From positions 1-25,865 of the forward strand of contig MU621326.1 of the NCBI GenBank assembly GCA_025399215.1: a DNA stretch of 25,865 nucleotides, read 5' to 3'. Of the stretch, positions 7,916 to 15,461 are shown piece by piece (the first letter of the stretch is position 1; the number at the start of each line of letters is the position of its first letter). Both the position numbers and the translations under genes were made by a program. The stretch comes from Globomyces pollinis-pini (Eukaryota > Chytridiomycota > Chytridiomycetes > Rhizophydiales > Globomycetaceae). Below the pieces are notes generated by a model, which worked only from the letters and a program-made list of their open reading frames with translations, had not been told where the DNA came from and searched no databases.

Positions 7916-10584
7916 ATGGCAGACGCTGTTAAACCCAGATTCTTTTCAACTACAAAGAAAGGTAATCTAATAAACTAATCATAGGCGAGAATTATGAATT
8001 AAAAGCAGACTTGAATAGCGAATACAGAGATAAGAGGAAAGAAACTGTTAAAAAGGTCATCGCTAATATGACCCTTGGGAAAGATGTTTCTTCCCTCTTT
8101 CCTGATGTCGTTAAAAATATGCAGACTGAAGATTTGGAATTAAAGAAACTGGTCTATTTGTATTTGATCAATTACGCAAAAACTCAACCAGAGTTGGTTA
8201 TCTTGGCTGTCAATACATTTGTCAAGGTACTGTTTCTTAAAATAGCTGAATTGCAGGATTCTGACGACCCAAATCCGCTTATAAGAGCATTAGCCATTAG
8301 AACTATGGGTTGCTTAAGAGCAGATAAGATTGTTGATTACTTGTGCGATCCTTTAAAGAAGGCACTTCGGGTATATATAAAAGTTATTGACTTATATCAG
8401 GATGAGGATCCATATGTGCGAAAAACTGGAGCTCTGTGCGTCAGTAAATTGTTCGATTTAAACCCAACCATCGCCATTGAAAACGGGTTACTTCATACTT
8501 TACAGGATCTTTTATCGGATAGAAATCCTATGGTTATCGCAAATGCTGTTGCAGCATTAACAGAAATCACAGAAGCAAGTGTGCAAAAGGACATTTTTAT
8601 CATGAATGAAATATTACTTGCAAAACTCTTGGCTGCCTTAAACGAATGTACCGAGTAATCTATTATCAATAACACTGGTAGATGGGGACAGACCTGTATT
8701 TTGACTTGCTTGGCCACATATAGACCAAAAAGTGCTCGAGAGGCTACAGAAATCATCGAACGTGTGATTCCTCGTTTACAGCACGTAAATGCTAGTGTAG
8801 TGCTGGCTGCTGTGAAGGTTTTCTAATTACCATGTCTTATTTAGCGATAGGTTCTGATGGTATACTTAGATTATAATGTGGCCGAAGAATTAAACCAGAC
8901 AATCATACGAAAGTTGGCCCCACCTTTAGGTACATGTCTATGGAATCCTAATTTTAGTCACCTTATTATCAACTGAACCTGAAATCCAATATGTTGCATT
9001 AAGGAATATTAATTTAATTCTTCAAAAGAGACCCGAAATTTTAAGTCAAGAAACTAGAGTGTTTTTTACAAAGTATAATGATCCACCATACGTCAAATTG
9101 GAAAAATTGGAAGTTATTGTAAAATTAGCAAATCAAGACAATATTGATCAAGTTCTATCAGAATTACGAGAGTAAGGGCAGATTATTTAACTTTTTAGAT
9201 ATGCTAACGAAGTGGATGTTGATTTTGTTCGGAAATCATTGAAAGCTATTGGTAGATGTGCTATCAAAATCGAATCTGCCTCTGATCGATGTGTTCAGGT
9301 TTTGATGGATTTACTTTCTATGGGAGTGAACTATATTGTCCAAGAAACTATTGTGGTTATGAAAGATATCTTCAGAAAATATCCTTCCAAATACGAAGGT
9401 GTCATTCCAACACTATGTCAAAGCTTGGAAGTTCTGGATGAATCCGATTCAAAAGCAGCTTTGATTTGGATTGTTGGAGAATATGCACAACAGATTGAAA
9501 ATGCTGGTGAATTGTTGGAGCATTTCTTGGAAAACTTTAAATATGAAAATTCAAAGGTTTGATTTCAACATTCTAAACTTAAGGTTCAACTTCAATTGAT
9601 TACTGCCACAGTCAAATTGTTTTTAAAACGTCCAAGTTCCGCTCAACAGTTAGTACAACAAGTGTTGCAAAATGCTACTCAATCAAATGATAATCCTGAT
9701 ATTCGTGATCGTGCATTTATTTATTGGCGTTTGCTCAGTGCCAGTCCTGAAGCTGCAAAGAAGGTCGTATTAGCAGAAAAGCCACCAATAGAATCGGATC
9801 AAGTTACAGTGAGCAATGTATTGCTTGATGAATTGTTGCGTAATATTGGAACACTTGCATCGGTTGTTCATAAATCTCCTGCTTTGTTTGGATCTTCAGC
9901 TCAAGTCGATACTAGTGCTTATCGTGACGGGTGATTAATTTTTATTGCTAACCGCTAGAGCAAATGATGGCGAGGAATTACAATTACCAGATCGTAATAC
10001 CATTTTGGAAACTGCCCAAGCTATGGGTACCAGCAAGAACTTGGTTGAGAACCTCTTGGACCTTGATTTTGATGCCCCAATTGTTACTAATACCAATATT
10101 TCACCTGTTCAAACTCAACCAAGCAATTTGATGGATTTATTATCAATGGATTTGGAACCTATGTCAGTATCTGCACCAATATCCAAAGAAACTTTCTTAT
10201 CTGCTGAAAGTGCACAAGGATTTGAGTTAGTAGGCAATTTTACATCTAAGTAATTAACTTATTCTAATTTGAACTAGGAATGGACAAGTTTGCATGGAAC
10301 TTACATTTACCAACAAATCCGCAGCACCAATGTCCGACTTTGCCATTCAATTCAATGTCAACTCGTAAGTAATTTAGTTCATCTCAATATTCAGGTATGG
10401 TTTATTACCCGGAGTTCTATCTGTCCCAACATTAAGTCCATCACAATCAGTAAATGTGACTTTAGTGCTATCACGTACAGGTAATCCACAACCAATGACA
10501 CCTGTCAATATGCTGCAAATTGCTGTCAAGAATAATGTGGGAGTGTATTACTTTACCACACATGTACCAGAGAATTTAGTATAA
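7916..10584 (+). CDS. Beta-adaptin (AP-1/AP-2 large subunit) with shortened ear
   Basis: Predicted 785-aa large subunit of a clathrin adaptor. Exons: 7916-7961, 7985-8226, 8257-8370, 8401-8654, 8682-8817, 8851-8929, 8958-9171, 9199-9556, 9584-9930, 9959-10249, 10278-10364, 10395-10584; the 11 introns are 23-33 nt. The trunk (about 1-580) follows animal beta1/beta2-adaptins closely, for example [42 protein letters not shown] and [14 protein letters not shown]. The hinge carries clathrin-box-like motifs LLDLD and LLSMD. The ear has the beta-sandwich ([39 protein letters not shown]) but stops there: the platform subdomain, about 110 residues in animal proteins, is absent. The TAA is followed within 20 nt by AATAAA. 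Sequence does not tell AP-1 from AP-2 beta; many fungi have separate genes. The family call is very firm. Confidence 0.96.
7962..7984 (+). other. 23-nt spliceosomal intron
   Basis: First intron of the beta-adaptin gene, GTAATC...ACTAATCATAG. The spliced product reads TTKKGENYEL, exactly as conserved in the family, so the boundaries are well supported. It is near the lower size limit known for spliceosomal introns outside nucleomorphs and some ciliates. Confidence 0.85.
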
Positions 10585-10592
10585 CATTGATA

Positions 10593-10598
10593 AATAAA
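10593..10598 (+). terminator. Poly(A) signal AATAAA
   Basis: Lies 8 nt after the beta-adaptin stop; a second AATAAA is at 10615-10620. Confidence 0.5.
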
Positions 10599-10770
10599 GT
10601 TTGTCATTTCTTTGAATAAAAGATGGTTTAGGGATACCATTTTGAGTAGATTCATACGTTTGAGTTATTATTTATCAAAACAAGTTGTTAAATCAAATAC
10701 CTATTTAGAACGCTTTTTAATGAAATCATAAATCAAGACAGTAATTTCCATAATATTTCTCTTTATTATT

Positions 10771-11646
10771 TTAATTTTGAGGACCATTTCCGATGAATAA
10801 GGATTCATCTACATTTGCACATTTAGCATTTACATCACCACGATTTTTAATCACTTGCTTTCTATTTAACGTAATTTGTTCTTGATTTCCGGACACTAAT
10901 GCAGAGTTCAATTGACATTGGTTTTTGAAAACTTTGTTTCTATCTTTTTGACATTGAATAGCGGCTTTTTCAGCTGCTGTACCAGCGGCAGCTATAGCAC
11001 CATTAAAGAAAGAAGTTTCGGCAGCTTCGGCAATTTTGCTCTTTGCTAGTGCTGCCGCGGCATCACCGCCAACAGGGCAAAGTTTGTTGGCTGCTTGAAC
11101 AGAATCATTACCAGTCTTTCCGATTCGCGTGATATCTACAGCATCAAACCCTGCTGGAGCTGATCCAGTCTTGGATTTAGCCGCTTTAGCTGGAGCAGCT
11201 TTAGAAGGAGCAGTTTGGCCAGCATTTCCATTTCCGATAAACAAGGATTCATCCACATTCGCACATTTAGTATTTACATCACCGCTATTCTTCTTCACTT
11301 GATTTGTATTGAGAGTGATTTGATCTTGGTTGCCCGTTACTAATGCAGCGTTCAATTGACATTGATTTTTGAAGACCTTGTTTCTATCTTTTTGACATTG
11401 AATAGCGGCTTTTTCAGCTGCTGTACCAGCAGCAGCTATAGCAGCATTGAAGAAAGAAGTTTCGGCAGCTTCGGCAATTTTGCTCTTTGCTTGTGCAGCT
11501 GCTGCATCACCTCCAACAGGGCAAAGTTGGTTGGCTGCTTGGACAGAATCCTCACCAGTCTTTCCAATGCGCGTGATATCTACAGCATCAAACCCAGCTG
11601 GAGCAGTTTGGGAAGCAATCAAAGGGAAGAGAATAAAATATAACAT
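10771..11646 (-). CDS. Secreted protein with two near-identical four-cysteine domains
   Basis: Intronless 291-aa frame. Residues 1-14 (MLYFILFPLIASQT) look like a short signal peptide. The rest is an internal tandem duplication: domain 1 at about residues 15-140 and domain 2 at 163-291, starting APAGFDAVDITRIGKTG and ending CANVDESLFIGNG in both, joined by a 22-residue Ala/Lys/Pro linker. Each domain has four cysteines (LCPVGG; IQCQKDRNKVFKNQCQLN; KCANVD), so two disulfides per domain are likely, and an alanine-rich, probably helical middle. The copies differ at only about 15-20 positions, showing a recent duplication of 444 nt. I do not recognise the domain. A TATA box stands 35 nt upstream. 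An extracellular role (wall, host contact or ligand binding) is inference. Confidence 0.78.
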   Translation of the reverse strand: MLYFILFPLIASQTAPAGFDAVDITRIGKTGEDSVQAANQLCPVGGDAAAAQAKSKIAEAAETSFFNAAIAAAGTAAEKAAIQCQKDRNKVFKNQCQLNAALVTGNQDQITLNTNQVKKNSGDVNTKCANVDESLFIGNGNAGQTAPSKAAPAKAAKSKTGSAPAGFDAVDITRIGKTGNDSVQAANKLCPVGGDAAAALAKSKIAEAAETSFFNGAIAAAGTAAEKAAIQCQKDRNKVFKNQCQLNSALVSGNQEQITLNRKQVIKNRGDVNAKCANVDESLFIGNGPQN

Positions 11647-11680
11647 TAGTTGAATGTATAATGGATTTATTTTGTTGATT

Positions 11681-11687
11681 TTTTATA
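11681..11687 (-). promoter_or_regulatory. TATA box of the duplicated-domain secreted gene
   Basis: On the minus strand TATAAAA lies about 35 nt upstream of the ATG at 11646. Confidence 0.45.
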
Positions 11688-11797
11688 CCATTTGAAAACG
11701 TAGGCTTGACTTTGGATACAAAGGCTGCAACCAAATTTGACGCCTCTCGCGTCTGAAAACGATCAATCCCACCAATAAGCCCATCGCTTTTGCCAAT

Positions 11798-11840
11798 ATT
11801 GTACAGGGAACTCGGGAATACTATATTGTACAGGGAACTC
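11798..11840. repeat. Two 16-bp direct repeats upstream of the secreted gene
   Basis: ATTGTACAGGGAACTC occurs at 11798-11813 and again at 11825-11840, 27 nt apart start to start, 110-155 nt upstream of the TATA box of the minus-strand gene. It could be a small tandem repeat or a pair of regulatory sites. Confidence 0.6.
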
Positions 11841-12030
11841 AGAATTGACTTTTTCATGACCAGTCAGTATTAATATTACTCTGCGCCACTTTTTCAGTTC
11901 TTTATTTTAAAACGTACTAAACCACCACTATTTTTAACACAAGCTTTCAAACGATCTCGAAAGCTTCCTACTAGTTCTTTCCTAGTTTCATCTTCCAATC
12001 CATCATAGATTTTCGTAATATGCATTTTTA

Positions 12031-12938
12031 TTAATATGGGGCTATATTACGAGCATGGGTTGCCAAATCTTTTGCCTTTTGATCCAAACCAAGCGTGTCT
12101 TGATATTGAATTTTACAAATTGCAGCACCTACGACTATAAATTGTCTTTAAAGATGACCTATATCTACTGGGCCTGTAAGTATGTTTGACCAAAGAGCAC
12201 CACCCGATTCCCCATATATGATCCCTGGAACAACAGGAGTCATCCCAGTAAATTCTATCGATAATGCACTTTTGGTCCTAAAACCATCAAATTAATGATA
12301 AACAGTACCAAGTAGTCCAACCAGTAAAGTTCCAAACGACCAACATTTTTGCTCCACCCTTGTTAGATTTGAAGTATGCACTTCCACTGGGTGCTACAGC
12401 AGTAGCTTCACGTCCGCTAACACTAAACTTTCCAACACTGCCAGGAGCGATATCTTTCGGTGGGCTATGACCTTCAACTATCTTCCCATCGACTACTTTG
12501 AAACCTAATGAAGTCCATGACACAGTGTCAGGAATTCCTGATACATCTGACACTGTGTCAGACACATCAGACACATGTACCTGGGTACATGGGGACACAA
12601 GAATAACACTCATTTTTTTCCAATTTCATCTTTACTCGAGAGTTAAAAAACATAATTTAGTGTTAGGGTTGAGAGAGGGCAGGGCTAAGGCTAGGGTTAG
12701 GGTTAGGCTAACCCTGACACATGTATCAAGAATTCTCTGACACGGCTGACACTGTGTCATGACACTGTATCCGCTGACACTGTGTCTGTGTCAGGCATAC
12801 ATTATTGAAACCTTCATGCTTGCAATCCCTTCCACAGCCAATGGATGTATCAAGCTTCCAGTGGATGTTGGTATTATTAATGATTTGAATATCATGTCTG
12901 TGAGGAGTTCCACCACCAGCAACACAATTATTTCCCAT
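12031..12938 (-). CDS. Protein with aegerolysin-like pattern (uncertain family)
   Basis: Predicted 181-aa protein from four exons: 12938-12812, 12504-12309, 12277-12159 and 12134-12031 (sum 546 nt). The first intron (12811-12505) is 307 nt and contains an inserted repeat element; the others are 31 and 24 nt. Exon 1 encodes a strand-like IQIINNTNIHWKLD and a CGRDC motif. Exon 2 has PPKDIAPGSVGKFSVSGRE and a GSAYF strand, an arrangement reminiscent of the PPGGSV...SGR...GT pattern of aegerolysins and other small beta-sandwich lipid-binding proteins; exon 3 adds another beta-rich stretch. The typical aegerolysin C-terminal tryptophan motif is not evident, so the family is a weak inference and no toxic activity should be assumed. 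There is no signal peptide. The stop at 12031 is supported by a decayed paralogue ending at the same place. A TATA box precedes the start. Confidence 0.6.
12505..12811 (-). other. Enlarged 307-nt intron holding an inserted element
   Basis: Donor GTTTCAATAATG at 12811 and acceptor CTTCATTAG ending at 12505. Removing the repeat-rich insert (about 12516-12795) leaves about 27 nt, the ordinary intron size in this genome. Exon joining across it stays in frame. Confidence 0.6.
12516..12795. mobile_element. Palindrome-rich MITE-like insert with TTAGGG motifs
   Basis: About 280 nt with inverted arms: CATGACACAGTGTCAG...GAATTCCTGATACAT at 12516-12547 matches the reverse complement of 12719-12761 apart from a ~10-nt insertion. 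The 13-bp palindrome-like unit TGACACAGTGTCA/TGACACTGTGTCA occurs at 12518, 12548, 12747 and, partly, 12775. Further hairpins are CATGTACC-TG-GGTACATG (12574-12591) and AGGGTTAG-G-CTAACCCT (12699-12715). The centre has telomere-like TAGGGTTAGGGTTAGG (12692-12707). There is no coding capacity, so it would be a non-autonomous element. A target-site duplication is not clear; only ATG is shared at both edges. Confidence 0.6.
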
Positions 12939-12979
12939 CTTTTAGATTTTTATCAGAAAAAAGTTGTCTGGACTTTTCA

Positions 12980-12987
12980 TATTTATA
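12980..12987 (-). promoter_or_regulatory. TATA box of the gene starting at 12938
   Basis: On the minus strand TATAAATA lies 41 nt upstream of the ATG, the same octamer as before the secreted gene at 6087. Confidence 0.45.
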
Positions 12988-13078
12988 GAAATTTCGTGTG
13001 ATAGGGCTGACATTTGCCTTTGAAGGGCGGACGTTATGTTGTCTGCTGTGCCATTCTCTACACTGAAATATTAAAAGC

Positions 13079-13187
13079 GATCTTCTTTAAAAGCAATCTA
13101 TAATCGTCTGAATATCAGGAAACACTTGGTTTGGATCAAAAGGCAAAGGAGCTGGTAAATCATGCTCGTAACATTGTCCCATTCTAA
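13079..13187 (+). pseudogene. Inverted, decayed 3' fragment of a paralogue of the 12938-12031 gene
   Basis: Positions 13110-13187 encode EYQETLGLDQKAKEL followed by VNHARN and IVPF-stop, clearly homologous to the last exon of the neighbouring minus-strand gene (IQYQDTLGLDQKAKDL, then ATHARN and IAPY-stop). Positions 13079-13103 match that gene's last intron, but the acceptor reads ATAA instead of ATAG, and about 24 nt of exon are deleted just after it. Weak similarity extends to about 13020. The copy is in the opposite orientation and head-to-head with the intact gene. Loss of the splice site, the deletion and lack of 5' exons mark a pseudogene fragment. Confidence 0.7.
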
Positions 13188-13225
13188 TATCATTATTATA
13201 GGGTATTCATAAATATTGGAAATGA

Positions 13226-13627
13226 GTAGTAACATATCAGGTACCAAATGATACCAGCATTCTGACAGAGAATAACTTCCACATTAATGTATTTGGACGC
13301 GGAAATCCACCATGTCAAGAAGAGTGGAGAATTAGTATGATTAACACTAAGATCTTTCTGTGCCAAATTCATATTGTACTCACAAAATGCACACCCAAGT
13401 ACTATCCCAGGGGAAATTTAAGTCAGATAGACAATCCTATCATTCTTCAGAAGAATATGTTAATCATCACTAAAGACAGGATTGTTGGGTACTCAGTAAA
13501 GATAACAACGTGTTCTATTCAAACAATAATCAATAATAAGAATCTAAGAGAATTAAACAATAACAAACTTCATATTATTCATTCAACAAAATTTTCGCTA
13601 TCATCAATACCAGCAAGCCAATGTTGA
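13226..13627 (+). other. Unassigned open frame, possible gene remnant
   Basis: A frame open for about 134 codons (first ATG 13337), reading NNFHINVFGRGNPPCQEEW near its start and ending over the 3' end of the HNH gene on the other strand. This is long for chance in AT-rich DNA, and the first third looks protein-like, but I cannot name it and it has no upstream start. It may be an exon of a broken gene next to the pseudogene fragment. Confidence 0.25.
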
Positions 13628-14673
13628 ATTTTCCAGTTGGACTCTGATTTTTCTGCAAGAGTTTGACCACAATACATTTCATTCTGAGCTTTCACTTTCG
13701 CCTGAGACTTCAATAGTCTCAATTCTTCCCTTCTCTTATAAAAGGCTTCGTTGTGAACTTTCAAAAACTTCTCTCCAGGCCATTCATTTTGTTTTTCAGG
13801 ATTAAAACGTATCTTCTTGTCATTCAAAGCAATCATTTTGAGTTGTAATTTCTTATGAGTAGGACAAAGTTCATCTAGAAATTCGTGCTCTGTCAATGTT
13901 TCAACGACATAATAGACACCATTTGCATCTACCTTCCTCAAAATAGTAAAGTCCAAGGCATCAAAAGGTATAATAAGAGGCCACCACAGAAGTATCCCAT
14001 TTCGAACGTCCATTACTCGATGTTCAGGCACATTACAGCTATATGGGAATACCGTATCAAAAATCATATGAGTAATCAAATCATCTTTCTGAAAGTGATT
14101 CCATGGGATAATATAACAAGCTTGGCAATCTATTTCATCTCTTCCTGTAAGAATGCAGCCATTGATATCTCTGTTGACAATACGATTTCTGAAAGCTTGT
14201 TGTGTAAGTTCAGAATCTTTAATTCCTTGACTACCAACACTAGAAGAAGAAAGTTTTCTCTTCAAAGGTATCATAGTCTCGGGTTTTATCGCAGTGTCAG
14301 TACGTCCAATTTTTGAAATGCTATTTCTGTTTCTGTAGTACAATAGTAGACTAATATCCATCGCTCTGTGTAGTTCGCCTTTCCGCTTCCGCAGTTTACT
14401 ATATTTATCCCTTTCTTCATCGGTCATATTATGTACAGGTTTGTTTAAAAGTTCAATTTTCAACATCTGAATTTTAACCACTGTCAATTGTAATTCAATG
14501 AAAGCAATGTCATCGTTACAATAGCGACTAATTTCTTCAAAAGTCCATAGTGATATTTGCTTTTCAAGAAGAGTTTTAAGGGTGCTAAGCTCGGACTGTA
14601 GTTCAGTAATACTCTCTTGAATATTCATTGGTAGAAGATTTAATTTTTTTTTGTTCCAGTCAAATTCACACAC
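13579..14673 (-). CDS. HNH-fold (HNH_2-like) protein with degenerate active site
   Basis: Intronless 364-aa frame; ATG 14673 is the longest start, and an in-frame Met at residue 16 (MNIQESITELQ) is an alternative. Residues ~18-120 are helical with leucine heptads (ITELQSELSTLKTLLEKQ), probably a coiled coil, followed by a Ser-rich, basic linker (KRKLSSSSVGS). The central part, about residues 160-250, follows the fungal HNH_2 layout: GCILTGRDEIDCQACYIIPW then VRNGILLWWPLIIPFDALDF. In active members these read roughly CvvTG...AaHIIPW and NGI.L...LH..FD; here the first His is Tyr and the last His is Ile, with only the middle Asn kept. The protein is therefore probably not a nuclease, or uses other residues. 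Such genes are multicopy in many fungi; role unknown. Confidence 0.72.
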   Translation of the reverse strand: MCEFDWNKKKLNLLPMNIQESITELQSELSTLKTLLEKQISLWTFEEISRYCNDDIAFIELQLTVVKIQMLKIELLNKPVHNMTDEERDKYSKLRKRKGELHRAMDISLLLYYRNRNSISKIGRTDTAIKPETMIPLKRKLSSSSVGSQGIKDSELTQQAFRNRIVNRDINGCILTGRDEIDCQACYIIPWNHFQKDDLITHMIFDTVFPYSCNVPEHRVMDVRNGILLWWPLIIPFDALDFTILRKVDANGVYYVVETLTEHEFLDELCPTHKKLQLKMIALNDKKIRFNPEKQNEWPGEKFLKVHNEAFYKRREELRLLKSQAKVKAQNEMYCGQTLAEKSESNWKIQHWLAGIDDSENFVE

Positions 14674-15093
14674 TATTCGTTTTCGATCTCCTGATTGATT
14701 TCTGATATCAAATCTTTTGCAATTTGACTGATATTGAATTACCTAATCTAGTCAGAAGTCCCTAGTGCCTGGATATAAATCTGGTATATTTTATATATAT
14801 GTTCCTAGTTTGATATTGGTCAGTCTCTTTCTATTCTATACAATTATTGGGTAATTTTATTATTTATTTACAATGGAAATCTTTGGTGTACGCGTTTTTG
14901 TTATTTTTCTGGATCCTTGTCCAATGGAAAAGCGTTTCCTAATATGTTGTACAATGGACAAACATTTCTTAATGGAACTTTGTCTATAAGAAATAGTATA
15001 TAGAAACAGTTTCTACAGTTCACTATTTTACAGTTGATGAAACATTCAATTTAATAAGCCTTTTGTTTCACTCAAACCTTCTTACCAAACAAA
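14674..15093. other. Divergent intergenic region
   Basis: 420 nt between the HNH gene and the small secreted gene. It contains AT-rich TATATATA-like sequence around 14785-14805 and two similar AATGGA-AAA/CAA segments (about 14922 and 14954). No gene is seen. Confidence 0.4.
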
Positions 15094-15324
15094 ATGAACC
15101 TAAAATTTATAATATTTCTACTACTGGAGCCAATTCTAAGCAAACCATTCCATAAATTAGTCACTCCAGCAATAATATTATCACGATTGAAATTCTCAAT
15201 CCTATTTGGAGTCATGACGGTAAATGAATACCATAAAAATGGTGTTGAATTGTTTGGTGAATATGAAATTCCTGATATCGTACGACAAGTTAAATCTAGT
15301 TTTGATTATGCTTATTTTAATTGA
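15094..15324 (+). CDS. Small putative secreted protein
   Basis: 76-aa intronless frame. Residues 1-16 (MNLKFIIFLLLEPILS) form a plausible signal peptide, followed by a second hydrophobic part (VTPAIILSRLKFSILFGVMT) and a polar tail (VELFGEYEIPDIVRQVK). There are no cysteines after the leader and no recognisable family. AATAAA lies at 15356-15361. The small size makes it only moderately supported; the signal peptide and the match to the intronless secreted class nearby favour it. Confidence 0.4.
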   Translation: MNLKFIIFLLLEPILSKPFHKLVTPAIILSRLKFSILFGVMTVNEYHKNGVELFGEYEIPDIVRQVKSSFDYAYFN

Positions 15325-15461
15325 TTTCATTCATGAAATTACTATTCATTATATCAATAAATTATTGTAGATACTTCAGTACTTGAATGTTTTCACTCTT
15401 ATAAGAACAGTAGCTCAACTTCAATTTCATTGAATTTTTTATTTTTTTTTGATTCACGACA

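Noticed and set aside
11894..12030. C-terminal extension or separate 43-codon frame after the 12938-12031 gene
   Set aside because: A 59-nt intron could join it in frame, but the inverted pseudogene copy ends at the same place as the shorter model, so I kept the stop at 12031.
12692..12707. Telomere repeats suggesting a chromosome end
   Set aside because: Only two to three units are present, they are framed by the element's inverted arms, and single-copy conserved genes lie on both sides.
13885..14316. 143-codon plus-strand frame
   Set aside because: It lies wholly antisense to the HNH-fold gene and shows no family features.
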